Source: Phanerodontia chrysosporium (taxonomy: Eukaryota > Basidiomycota > Agaricomycetes > Polyporales > Phanerochaetaceae). Taken from it: a DNA stretch of 64,000 bases. The stretch spans positions 88,039-152,038 of the forward strand of contig MJGA01000043.1 of the NCBI GenBank assembly GCA_001910725.1. Direction: 5' to 3'. The notes beneath the pieces are model-generated. The model saw nothing but the letters and a program-made list of their open reading frames with translations. It did no database searches and had not been told where the DNA came from. Shown piece by piece: positions 11,354-22,874 of this stretch; position 1 is the stretch's first letter, and each line of letters starts with the position of its first letter. The position numbers and the translations under genes were made by a program.

Positions 11354-12556
11354 TCAGGACCACAAACCATACTTGCGCCCACTCCGCTCTCCAACACCCT
11401 GCACTCTCTTCGCGATCTCCGCCGCAACCATCTTGTCACGCAGCCAGGGGAGAAACTCGTGCGGATACCTCAGATTACGTAGACACATACACTTTCGTGG
11501 ACGACTCACCTGCATCCCGGGAATCCATGGGGACACTTCAAAGACGAAGTCGAGGAATTTGACAGTAAAGGAGTCCGAGTCAAAGGCGCCAATGAGGTCG
11601 ACGCGGGTCGCAGGGCGCATAAGACCGTACAGCGTCAACTGCAACGCGAAGCTAGAGTCCTTCTTGGCCAAGCCTGCGATGGTTTCGAACAGCTGTGACA
11701 GCACGGTAAGTCTCAGAACGCGATTCCACCGCGGAGAACACGCTCACGTTGCGAATTTCGTCTGCAGCGTGCCCGTCTAGCCCAAGGCCGTCCATGGTGG
11801 GAAGGCCGACTTGAGTGCACAGGTCGGAGATGACCGCGGGCGGGTACGGCTGCATCTCCGGGTCCTTGGCTGCGTCGTGAAGAACGACGAGCTTCGTGAA
11901 GAGGTTCGAGAGCAGGTCGCGCACGATCTGCGTGCCGGCCTTCATCTTCACCGCGAAGGTGCGCGCGTAGAATGGCGACGTGATGTACCGGGCGAGGTCC
12001 GCGTACCATTTCTTCGGGCCGTCGCTGCAGTACGGCGCGATCGCGGGGGTCGCCTCGACGAAGGCGATGCGGTCGCAGGAGAGGAAGAGCCACGCGCACT
12101 GGTTCTGCATCGTCATGATCGTCATCTTGTCACGCGTGCGGTCCCAGCCGTACTGCACGACGGGGTCGGGCTGCGACGCCTGTGGCGGCTCGCGCTGCGC
12201 ACACGCGGGCAGGAACAGCTCGGCCTTGGTTGTGTTGATGCGCTTGCGCTCGTCTGCGCCGACGTGCGGGTCCTGCGCGAGACGCTGCATGAGCAGGTGG
12301 ACCGAGCAGGCCTCGCTGAAGGCGGGGGTAATCTTCATGAGATGCTCCTCTGCGGCCGTGGCGCGGGCTTCGGGGAAGAACAGGCCCCGTTCATACTCGG
12401 GCAGGCCGCACACTGCGATCTGCTCGTCGCGCTCAGCATCGTGTCAGGGCGAGTCTAGAAGGTGGAGCGTACTCTTTGGAGGCTCTCCCGCACTAGCCGC
12501 GCCCGGTCGTCGCCAGGCTGGAGATCGCGGAGGTGTTCGAGCGAAAGCTGGGGCAT
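11354..12556 (-). CDS. Family A protein, copy 1 (unrecognised; companion of B1)
   Basis: I do not recognise this family. The product has roughly 350-370 residues. Start ATG at 12556 gives MPQLSLEHLRDLQPGDD, matching the N-terminus of A2 (22875, +). A 53-nt intron near 12438-12490 (GTACGC...GAGCAG) removes an in-frame TAG. The core carries RKRINTTKAELFLPAC, VVQYGWDRTRDK, a long helix with MQNQCAWLFLSCDR, and KKWYADLARYITSPF. The same pattern is found in the middle of the B proteins. Predicted mostly helical; no signal peptide. A further intron separates EIRN from LSQLFETIAGL. The C-terminus ends KYGLWS-stop, matching YGLWH in A2; the last intron near 11470-11520 is unresolved because the frame stays open through it. 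Head-to-head with B1, sharing about 550 bp of promoter DNA. Function unknown. Confidence 0.7.
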
Positions 12557-13103
12557 GGTTTGTCGATTGTGAACAGCTACACCGGTCCCAGATACGATAT
12601 AACGGTACGTGCGCAAATATCAGCCCTGTCATCGCTTGAGCTGAAGCCTGACGTGCGTACGTTCTGTCTTGTTATCGCTTGCAACTATGAACCACAGCTG
12701 ACCTGCTCCTTCTCTGCCTTGTCAGACAACATACGGGTGGAATGTGAGTGTGCTTGTCGGCTCAGGGGAAGACCCGACCTCGCTTCTCCACTCACGACGT
12801 CGTCTAGCGTCATCGTGGACGCAGGAAGAGGCTAGCGACATTCGCGGTGATTATCCATTGTTTTCCTCCACTGCATTAAGACTGCTTTGGAACGTGTCGG
12901 GCCGCCACATCGTTCTTTGACAGGTGAACTCCGCACGAGTGGATTGCTCTGCGAGCGCCTGACACACGACCCGCGCGTTCTCCTCCCGCCGATGGTGCAG
13001 TAGCGACGCCATTGCTCCAGCTGTGGTCCTCGTCCAGCGTATAAAGAGCTTGGATGCTCGACATGGAGAGGTCATCATCTCCCGAACGAACTCGCCTAGC
13101 ACG
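12557..13103. promoter_or_regulatory. Bidirectional promoter between A1 and B1
   Basis: This 547-bp interval separates the divergent starts of A1 (minus, 12556) and B1 (plus, 13104). A TATAAAG element at 13040-13046 lies 58 bp ahead of the B1 start. On the minus strand a TTATATC element at about 12596-12603 lies some 40 bp ahead of the A1 start. The arrangement recurs at B2/A2, which suggests co-expression of the two genes. Confidence 0.6.
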
Positions 13104-16100
13104 ATGTACGACTGCCCCCTGTCCAACGTTCCCCTCCCCACCCGGCTCGGCAAGCAGCTCTTCGAGCTCAGGCCGTCCCTCGACCCCTTCGCCGAGGACG
13201 AGGAGGACCAGCGCCCCGTTGGGCACATCCGCTTCGACCCCGCATCGAAGGCGCTCGTCATCGGCGACACCAAGGTCCCTGACGCCGACGTGATGTACTG
13301 CGACATCACCGACACCGTCTGCTGGCTCGCGTCCAGCGCGCAGCTCTGCGAAGGCCGTCTGTACGTTTGCAGCATTTGCAGACTCTCCTTGTACTTGGTT
13401 TCTCATAGGATCGTCCCCGCAGCTCGTTCACAAGCGACTGCCGCGAGGCCATCGGGACCGTCACCTGCCGCAACGGCGAGCGCGTCGTCGTCACTGGCTC
13501 TGCGATGCTGCCTAGCGGCAACGGCGACGGCGCGCCTCCGGCCTATGGCGCGAACCTGATGAGCACTGCCATGTAAGCTTCTTGTCACTCTGAAGGATCG
13601 ACGGGCATCTGATTTGCCGTGTAGCGCGTCAAACATGTCCGGCTTTGGGTCCGCGGGGTCTCCGTTTATGATGCTGGCGGCTACCACCGGTGGCTCGTAG
13701 GTGCCCATGTCTGTAGCTGCAGATGGCACATTGACGCGGTGTTACAGTGCGGGATCGGGTAACGAAAAGGAAGAGAAGATTCACATCACGGAGTTCAAGA
13801 CCGAGCGGCGCAAGTTGGGAAGCACGGATGACGACGATTGGTCCCCGTGGCGCAGCCTGGAATGGGGCATGGAAATGAAGACGTCTGGCACGCCTGTCGT
13901 CGTGAGTGCTGCTAGACCTTCTCTGTTCCTGTGGGCCTCCTGACGCACGTCATACAGTGCTACGTAGACGACGTCGACATCACGGACAGCACTACCTTCG
14001 AGCATGGCAACAACGAGACCGTGATCGTCAAGACCGAGGGCGACCCGACGAACAAGAAGCTCGACTATACGTTCCGCGTCGTCATGGGTGATGCGGTCGA
14101 AGAGAAAGACCAGAAGTTCACCGGTGTCTGGGAGCAGAACGAGAAGAAGTGGGAGTGGAGAGGCACCTTCAGGGCTACGAAGGAGCGCAGCCGCACGCCC
14201 TCCGCCGGGCCCAACGTCGGTCCTGACGGGAAGACCGTCACGCAGCTCATGTCGGTGACGAGCCTCAAGCCGACCACGAAGGAGGTTGTCGAGGAGGTGG
14301 CGCAGCCCGATGGCACGACCAAGCCGGAGAAGAAGATCATGACGCAGGACATGGCGCAGGAGGAAGCGGACCGCATCTTCGCCAGGGTGGGCTACACATT
14401 TTTATCTACCCGACCAGACCTGTTAACCTATTGCAGATCATCCTGCACAGCGCCCCGGAGGATGTGATCAAGGCACTCAATCCCGACATCAAGCCCCTCG
14501 ACGCCCAGGAGCAGAAGATCGCAGATATGGGCCCAAAGTACCTCGAGCTCGCGGCTATCGTCAACGTCATGACGTTCCTCAAGAACACGGAGAGCGTCGA
14601 CCCGAAGCAGCGCGAGCGCATCGACGAGAACAAGTGTAAGGCCTTCGTGCGCGCTTGTGCCGCCTTCGACAAGCCCAAGGCAGGTGCGACCGACTGGGCG
14701 AAGGAGTGGGGATGGGACCGCGAGAACGAGAAAGACGCGGAAGAGATGGGACAGGTGCAGAAGGAGTACCGTGCCGTCGCGCAGGCCTGCTACCGTCTTG
14801 GATACCGCCGCGCAGTCTTGAACTTCCAGCCGTTCCTCAAGAACCCCAAGGAGTGGTACAACCTCTTCACAGATTATCTCCGTAGGCCACATTGCTGCTC
14901 AAACATATTCAGCTTCTGACAGCCGTGCTTAGTATCCCCGCTAGGCGTCCGTGAGCTTGCTGCCCGCGTCAAGCGCGCGGACCTGCGTATCCAGCACGAC
15001 ATCTACGACTGGCAGAACAAGCTGCAGGTCCTCCAGGAAGAGGCTGGTCCCGATTTCAAGCCGCTCCATAATATCCCATATGTAATGAACAGTCTCACTG
15101 CCACAGCTACTTTCGCAACGATGGACGGCATCCTGTGGAGCAGCGACCTTGCGAGCAACATCACCAAGGTGCGCGTGCACTCGTTCCTTGTTGTGCATCT
15201 GCCTCACACGACTCTGCTAGTTCTTCGAGGACCTCGACGTTATCGAGAAGGACGAGAAATCCGGCAAAGAGACCGTGTTCACCAAGATGGGCAAGGCCAG
15301 TGACGAGGCGATGCGCGAGAAAGCGGAGGATTGGGCGAAGCTACGCGCGTCCCTGGGCGACCGCGATAATCTCACATGGTCCGAGTTTGGAAAGGCGCTT
15401 GTCGCCGGCCTCGACGACCACGTGAAGCAACTGGATCGCGTGCCGTCGGTAGTCGAGCTGACCACCGTCGTCAGCCGAAACGAAGCGACCGGCGGGTTCT
15501 GGCCCAAGGTGTGGCAGAAGGGCAAGGCCGCGTTCAAAAAGGCGGTCCGCGGCGCAGCTGTCATCGCAGGCGTGAGCTTCATCACGCAGAAACTCGTCGA
15601 GGGCAACGACACCCTCGACGTCGCCGAGAAGGTGAGCATGTACGCGTCGCTCATCGACGCTGCGTCGCAGATGTGGAACGGCGTCTCCGCGGCGTGGAGC
15701 GCGATGATCAAGACGAAGCCGGGCAAGTTCGTCGGGCGCGTCCTCGTCTCGATCGCCAAGGGCCTCGGGAACGGCATCCGCAAGCTCCTCCCCGCGCGTG
15801 CGCTCCAGTGGATCAACGCTGCAGCCAAGTGGGGCAAGAACGTCGTCAGCAAGCTCACGAATAGCGTCAGCGGTACGACTACCGCCATTCGCGGGTTCTT
15901 CACGAAGAACTGGGCTCGGTGAGCAGGCAGCAGTCATCAGTAACCTGTGCAACATGCTGACCGAGATGATATTGCAGCATCGCGAAGGGCATCAGCCTTG
16001 CCTTCGGTGAGTCTCGCGCGCTGCTAGATTGACTCTACTGCTTCTGACGTGCTGCCCCTACCAGGCTTCTTCGTGTCTGTCGCCACGCTCGTCGCGAGCG

Positions 16101-16452
16101 CGTTCGAGTTCGACAAGGCGCTCAAGGACCCGAAGGCGACGATGATGGATAAGGTGTTCGCGGGCTCGCAGCTACTCTTCGCCGCGCTCAGCACGGTCGC
16201 CTTTGCAGTCCAGATCGTCGCTTCGATCGCGAACGCGACCGCTGTCGCTGCGATCGCGGGGACGATCGGCATATGTAGGTGTCCGCCCGCTGATTTGCTG
16301 AGACGAGGTGCTCACGCCTCATCACAGGGCTTGCCGGGATAGGCATCGTCATCGCCATTATTGCACTGATCTGGACTCTAACACGGCCTCGCGAGGACCC
16401 GATCAAGGATATCATTGACAAGTACGGTTCTAAATACAAGCTGCTGAAGTAG
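13104..16452 (+). CDS. Family B protein, copy 1 (unrecognised; large protein with C-terminal membrane segments)
   Basis: I do not recognise this family. About 12 exons give roughly 930-940 residues. Layout: an N-terminal beta-type domain (RLGKQLFELRPSLDPF, VGHIRFDPASKALVIGD), continuing with SDCREAIGTVTCRNGE; a second beta-rich part (CYVDDVDITDSTTFEHG, FTGVWEQNEKKWEWRGTF); a helical module around 14437-14882 (RIDENKCKAFVRACAAF, EWGWDRENEKD, AQACYRLGYRRA, PKEWYNLF) shared with family A; a helical stretch RIQHDIYDWQNKLQVLQEE; then amphipathic and hydrophobic segments (KKAVRGAAVIAGVSFITQ, GFFVSVATLVASAFEF, LFAALSTVAFAVQIVASIA, LAGIGIVIAIIALIWTLT) and a charged end DIIDKYGSKYKLLK. No signal peptide seen. 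TATAAAG at 13040. Diverged homologue B2 lies at 19127-22341. The membrane-prone C-terminus suggests membrane insertion, but that is inference. Confidence 0.75.
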
Positions 16453-16700
16453 CGCGGATTGTCAAAATGCAGTGCAGGTGTACAATTTAAGAATCATCTT
16501 GATGTGTAATTGTAAATTCACTGAATGTATCTCCTCGGTGTATACTGTTACGATCTCTATAGCACACGAAGCATTGAGCTTTCGAGGAGAGCAGAACTGG
16601 AAGTCTAGCAGCACTCTGCTGGTTGATGTAACTTAGTACAAAGATATCAGTCGTATAGATTTGCTTGCTACATATTGGGGTTCCGTGTGCTTACTTGGAA

Positions 16701-18534
16701 TTAGTTTCGCCCTCCCTTGTACACTACTGTGATACGCTCAAAACCTTCAAACACTTGCCATGGCAGCCCGGACGGAAACATAATATAACCTCGCTTCTCA
16801 ATGACGGGACACATCTTCCCCTGCTCCCAGTGCTCCCCTACAATCTCTCCGACAAGGCAAAGTATTCCGCCGAAGTCCAGAACGATATAATGGGTGCGCA
16901 CCCGCAACTGGCCGCGAATGCAATACTTGAAAGGATCGAGAGCCCCGCTGAGCGAAGATTGGAGGCGATCAAAAGGCCGAAAGACGGGGAACGCTTCATG
17001 TGCGCCACGTTCGGCCATAGACAGAGTCCCCACGTGGCTTGTTCTCTGAGAATACATTGCAGGCTCGGGCGTGCCTAGGCACGATGGGTTCATGAGCTCT
17101 ACGACGGGGTTCCACAAAAGGATCGTGTCGGTCTCAGGAAAGCATCGCGGCAGCTCCGCCTGCGATGGAAGCAAGAAGCTGCTGTCTGGAAACTGCTCTG
17201 CGTAGCGCACTGCAATGCTTCCGCGCATCCCCGGAGACACATGTTTTAAGAGCATTGTCCACTCGGTTTCTGGGGACATCTTCGCGTCGCATATAGGGAG
17301 CGTCTTGCAACTGAAGAGATACGCGAGGGCGTGAACGCGGTCAAGCTCCGTTGTGCAGTGCCGGCTCTGGAGGGCTTTGACAGCTTCGTGCCACTTCCCG
17401 TACCATATGGACTTGTCCATAAAGCAATCTTCAAAGAACCCACGCGCTTCGCCCGAGACGACGACGGTTGCGCCGCCGGGCAACCAATTGTTGGTCGCCT
17501 CTTGCAGTGTCCAAACCCGGTTAAGTTGCTGAGAGTATACGTACCCGATGGTAGGAATATCGAGTTTCCATTCCTCTGTTCGAATGGCTCTATCCTCGTG
17601 ACGCCCGCGCTGGCGTATACCGAGCACGTCCAGCCAGGCGTACTCGATACCGAAGTTGAGCAGCTCGACGCGGATGTGGTCAAGGGATGTGCTCTGAGGA
17701 ATAGGGACAGGCCATTGTCGGCCGTTGACAGGAGTCTAGACGAGCTTTTGCGCGTCAGGGGACACCCAGCTATGAGACACTGTCCACACGTCCTGGGAAA
17801 GTCGCCGCTTCGGGGACTTGGGGACGACATGGAACGGGAGCACTCGGTTGCTCAAGAGGTCCCAAACGCGCCGAGGTTGCACCTCTGCAGTCCAGATATA
17901 CGCTCCCTGTAGGATCTCTCGACGCATGGCAGTGTCTGCATGATGTTTCTAGACCAATCGCTGGGCAATATGTGCGAAGTCAGCGCGATCCGCGTTGCGC
18001 AAATACCCGTAAGCCTCGCCAAATTCCATGGGGCCGCCGAAAAAATATTCTAGACAGCTCTGCACGCCGGGGTCATGAAGGCTGTGCTTGGTGCCAAGCA
18101 CGGTGTTCAGCTGGAGCAGAAGCCCGTGAACGCCCAGGGCCGAGCACGATGTGTCCGCAAGGGAGTTCGGGATCGTGCGCGCACCGACATGGACAGATTG
18201 TAAGACGACGTATGAAAGGAATTCAGGCTGGAGAACGTATCGCTCCCCTTTGCGATCGGATTGGAAGAGATCAGTGGCAGGGATAGCACCTGATGCCACC
18301 ATCTTGACCATTCCACAAATGTAGAGACGACACCTTTCATGACCGCTGAAAAACAAAGACAAGTTCTGAAGAATATTGTACAGTAACGGTGGATGCGAGG
18401 TTAATTTCGTTAATGTCTGCTAGGTGCTCCCAAGGCGGTGCTTCGACTTCGATCGACCTGCGTCCTAGAGAGACGCAAGTGCTGGCGAGAGATCTATGCA
18501 CCCGCTCGCCAAGAGATGCACCTGACGCAGTCAT
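16701..18534 (-). pseudogene. HET-domain (heterokaryon incompatibility-type) gene, decayed
   Basis: HET-domain proteins mediate non-self recognition and cell death on fusion of incompatible hyphae in ascomycetes; basidiomycetes carry many relatives of unproven role. Readable segments in family order on the minus strand: PPWEHLADINEINLAST, an intron ending TTTTTCAG, GGPMEFGEAYGYLRNADR, PRRVWDLLSNRVLPF, TVSHSW, TPVNGRQWPVPIPQSTS, LDHIRVELLNFGIEYAWLDVL, EEWKLDIPTIGYVY, RVWTLQEATNNWLPGG and TELDRVHALAYLF. The frame is broken by TAG at 17949-17951 and TAG at 17736-17738. The second stands exactly where the family has Trp (VWTPVNG), fitting TGG to TAG. About 35 codons usual between GYVY and the WTLQE motif are missing at about 17531-17546, with no splice signals there. 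No intron removes either stop. The start at 18534 is a guess. It lies between the two A/B gene pairs. Confidence 0.7.
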
Positions 18535-19126
18535 AGGTCGATTGTATGACCTACGTAGCTGGTGGATTTTACCATCCTTCCCGCTGACGTCCTGCGTACA
18601 CCTAACTATCTGCGTATACCTCGCTGCATCAACAATCCATAAACTGATCGGTCTAGGGTGACACACAAGACGGCTTACGACGGATAGTAGGTGATCTGTT
18701 ACAGTTCACGCCCCAAATCGTCGCTCTGCCGGCGAGCTCACTTATTGTAACGGGAAAGGAGTATTGGGCGAGCAAACATGGTCCCCAAGGTGAACCTAAC
18801 GCCTGGGAATGTGCGGCCCGATTTCCATGCTCTGATAGGTATTCCTACGATTACGTTTATTGTCACTTAGGAACATCGCAGGCTGCTCTTGGTACGCAGA
18901 GCCATACCCATGTCGCATTCAACCATGCTACACATGCACCACTATGTCGAGTTGACAAGGATGCTAAAATCAGAGGAAACTCCTTGATATCTATCAGAGA
19001 ACGGGAATACTCCAGTGAACGAATATAATAGCTTGTTGTACAAGGGAATAACCGCATAGAAAGACTTTTCAGGAGTCGACGAGTATAGATCAGGAAGAAA
19101 CCATGACACAAGTGGGATATAGAGCG
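18535..19126. other. Intergenic between HET pseudogene and gene B2
   Basis: About 590 bases. An upstream extension of the HET reading frame reaches 18666 and may be part of its leader. The remainder, more AT-rich than the flanks, shows no gene or repeat; it ends at the 3' end of B2. Confidence 0.45.
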
Positions 19127-22100
19127 TTACTTCAGCAGACCATACTCCGCGCCGTACTTGCTGATGAAGTCCTTGATCGGGTCAGGATGCTCTCGCGTGA
19201 GCTGAACAATGAGCGCGATCAAGGCTGCCACAATTCCTAACCCAGCCATCCCTGCATGGAGGTGTGAGTTCGCTGCGTTCAAACCTGAGTTGAGCACTTA
19301 CAGATGCCTATGGTTCCCGCCATAGCGGCAACAGTGGCCGCATCCAGAAGCGAGGCGACGATCTCGACCGCAAATGCAATCGTGCCAAGCGCAGCGAAGA
19401 ACAGCTGTTCGGCCGCAAATACAGCGTCCCACTTCGACCCTTCCTTCCATGCCTTTATGAACTCAAATGTACTGGCGACTAAAGATGCCATAGACACAAA
19501 GAAGCCTGGCAAAGGCAGATGTCAGAATGTACACATGGCGAGACTCTTGACTACGCACCGAACACCATGCCAATACCTTTCGCAACGCTGCACAAATGAA
19601 TCAGCCTATAGTGGACAAAACATACCAGAAGAGTGTACTCACGTGGCCCAGTTCTTCTCGAAGAATCCTCTTACGACGCTCGGAATTGCTTTAGCGGCGA
19701 TCTTACCCACCCAGTCCTTCGCAGCGTTGATCCACGAGAGAGCACGTCTCTCGAGGAGCTTCCGAAAGCCTTCTCCGACGCCCTTCATCAACGACGTCGA
19801 TGCTAGCTGCCGCCCAAACCACCCGGTTGCCTTGGACACAATTTCGGAGGTCTTCGCAGTGGCATCTATGAGAGACGCCATCATGCTGATTTGTTCGGCC
19901 AGCCCGAGTGACTGCCCATCGCCCAGAAGGGTCTTGGTAAGAATTGCGGCACCCACGAGAGTCATGACGCTGCACGCGGCGCGGCGCAAGAACGCCAGCT
20001 TGCCCTTAAGGTTCGTCCATGCCGTGGGCGGAGCCTTGTTCTCAGCGATGCTGTCTGCGACCTCCACAATGGATGCCTCCGTGCCCAGTAGCTTTGCATG
20101 TCCCTCGATGCCGTCAACGAGTGTCTTGCCCAGCTCGGCCCATGTACCTGCGTCGCGCTCCTTTAGCAGCTCCCGGAGTTGCTCGTACTCCTCGACCTCC
20201 TTCCGCATAGCGTCGGTGGTGACCCTGCCTAGTTTCGTATTCTTGTCAACCTCATCGAGGTCCTCGAAGAACTGGACATCGTTCAGTATCGTGTACACAC
20301 AACATTGACCGTGGACTCGAGATACCTTCTTGATATTGCTTGCGAATTCAGCGTTCCACTGGATGCCGTTCATCGTAGCGATACTTAAAGCGCCCTGCAA
20401 ACCAGCGATGACATCGGCAATAGTTGGAGCATCTCCATTATCTCCAGCTTCGTCGAAGAGAATAACCAGCTTGTTGTGCCACTCGTAGACGTCATGCTGG
20501 ATTTTCTCATCGCGTGCCTGTGCACGAGCTGTGACCTTGGATAGGTGGAATGACGAGACTATCAAGTTCTAGAATCAGCATGCAACTGCGCGACAGACGT
20601 TGCAGTCACCCACGAAGGTACTTGGCAAAAATCCCATACCACTCTTTGGCATTCCTCAAGAATTTTTGGAAGTCGATAACCTGCGTACGGTATCCGAGGC
20701 GATAGCATGCCTCTGCAACATGTCGATACTGCACCTGTAACTTTTCTATCTTCTCCTTGTCCTTCTCGCGGTCCCAGCCGAATACCTGCACGTAGTCCTT
20801 ATCCCCGAGAGCGGTGCCTGGAACTGTGCGCACGCCGACACGAACGCGTCGCACTTGTTCTCATCGATGCGCTCGCTTTGGTCGTGGGCAACACCCTTCG
20901 CACCCTTCAAGAACTTCATGACGTTGATGACGCCGGCCATCTTCAAGTAGTCTGGACCGAGGTCGGCGATCTTCTGTTCATTCGGGCTCAAGGGGGGCAT
21001 GTCCGGGCTTAGCACCTTCCTGATGTCTTCAGGGGCGTTGTGCAAAATTATCTGCAGAGTACGCTTTAGTGCGTGGTCCATGGAATGCAACTGCAGCTTA
21101 CGTTGGCAAAGATACGTTCCGCTTCCTCCTGGGCCATGTCCCCCGTCATGGAGCGCTCCTCGTTGTGTGATTCGCCATCAGCTCCAGGAACAGACACCTT
21201 CACCAATCGGGTAGTTTGCTTGAGACTAGTGATCGTCAGAAGCTCATCGACGCACAGCCCGTCTGAGCCGATGAGCTGAGGGCTATCCGGAAACGGCTTG
21301 ACGTCGCGGTCGGACGCACGTCTGAAGGTGCCTTTCCAGTCCCACTTCTGTCCGTTCTGCTCCCAGGTGCCGGAGAATGTCTGTTCGTTCTCGGCAGTTG
21401 GACGGATCAGGATGATGTCGAATGTGTAGTTCAGCTTGGGGTCTGATAGATCCCGTTTCTCCTTGACGAGATGGGTTCCGTTGACGTTATCGTGCTTCAA
21501 CACAACATCATGAGAGATATCGTTGTCGTCGACATAACACTTTAGAACATCAGCATGCATGTCGAGCTGCAAGGGCGCTTCTAGCTACTCACGTATACGC
21601 GGCCTCCTTTGATGGCATACTCAAAGCTCTCCCCCTTAGTCCAGTTTCCTGAATCTTTCCTCAACTCGGTCTTGAACTCGGTGACATAAATCTTGCTATT
21701 CTCAGAGCTGTTGTCGTGGGCAGTTAAAGATCAAAATATATGGAAAGTGAATTTAACCACATACGATGGATCAAGCGCTGCTACCGCCGCGAACGGCGCG
21801 GCAAGTTTAACATCAAATCCCGGAAGGCCCGTACCGCTACGATACTATGTAAGTGACGTGCCGTACAGGGCTACCCATAGTACACTCACATAGCGCTGTC
21901 TGCGATTGACATACCGTACGAAGGAGGAGCGTCCTCTTCATGCTCAAGTGCAACACAGGCGGTAACGATGACGCTTTCGCCGGTGCGATAGGTGATGGAC
22001 CCGACAGCCTCACGGCAATCATTGACGAAAGACCTAGATCAAAAGGCATTGGTAGCTGCACGTCTGACGGCTTGAGTTACGTACAGGCGACCTTGGACAA

Positions 22101-22341
22101 CGCTGGAGGTGGAAGAGACCCAGGCGACGACGTTGCAGACATCGTTCCAGAATACCTGCTCGATGTTCTCGTCATTGATGAAGAGCTCCCGCGCAGGAGC
22201 ATCGAAGAAAATGTGACCGAGGTTGACGTGAGTGGCGTCCTTGCCATAGATTCTGACCGAAGGCTGGAGTTGGAAGGTCTTGGTGCCGATACGAGCGGCG
22301 AGCGGGAGAGCGTGCTTGAGCGTGAAAGCTTTGTGAGCCAT
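19127..22341 (-). CDS. Family B protein, copy 2 (unrecognised; apparent frameshift)
   Basis: Homologue of B1 with the same order of parts, clearly diverged. N-terminus MAHKAFTLKHALPLAARIG and VNLGHIFFDAPARELFIND (start 22341); SFVNDCREAVGSITYRTGE; beta-rich part CYVDDNDISHDVVLKHD and FSGTWEQNGQKWDWKGTF; helical module RIDENKCDAFVSACAQF, FGWDREKDKEK, AEACYRLGYRTQ and AKEWYGIFAKYL; KIQHDVYEWHNKL; C-terminal hydrophobic run FFVSMASLVASTFEF, LFFAALGTIAFAVEIVASL and GIVAALIALIVQLT, ending KYGAEYGLLK. Between the AC motif and the WDR motif the frame changes at about 20813-20816 (a run of four C on the plus strand) with no usable intron; one missing base would restore it. Either B2 is damaged or the assembly lost a base. 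A TATAAG element on the minus strand at 22408-22414 lies about 68 bp before the start. Confidence 0.7.
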
Positions 22342-22874
22342 AATGGGTGAGTTCAAGATACGTGGATGAGCACAATCGCGCCTTTCTCTTGCTTGCGGTT
22401 GAACCTCTTATATGCGTTGTAGCATGGGTTGGCTGTGCAGATGCTGGTTGTTTGTCTACACCTAACAAGGCCCTCACCATGAGAGAGAGCAGGATTCGAC
22501 GTATCAACGACCACGGTTCCACGACCGCCATGCCAGCGTGTGAGACGTCTGGCGGACCCTTGGCAATGTACAGCTGCAATCATAGCCCTTGTTAGAATCG
22601 TGCATTTCGCAAACAACATAGCATACCCAATATAGTCTGCATCAAGTTTTCCTTCTTTCTGCCTGACCTGCGGTCGGTACCTTGCGCTCTTCATTGCTAC
22701 CGGAAGTGTGGTGTAACGATAGCTCTTCCGTGGTCCTGCCAACAAGGGTCTGCGATGAATGGTCAGGACATTCCACGCAAATGGAGCATGCACGCACTGT
22801 AGAAGGGCCCGCCAGCCGGCGAGTACATAACACACGCGCACAGGTCGAGTGCAGGAGCATCCAAGTTACCAGCA
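22342..22874. promoter_or_regulatory. Bidirectional promoter between B2 and A2
   Basis: This 533-bp interval separates the divergent starts of B2 (minus, 22341) and A2 (plus, 22875), mirroring the A1/B1 interval in length and layout. A minus-strand ATATAAG at 22408-22414 serves B2. For A2 only weak AT-rich candidates near 22824-22832 were seen. Small open frames here look incidental. Confidence 0.55.

Noticed and set aside
12440..12490. In-frame TAG and frame change in A1 taken as pseudogene evidence
   Set aside because: A 53-nt intron with GTACGC donor and GAGCAG acceptor removes the stop and restores alignment with A2 in phase 0.
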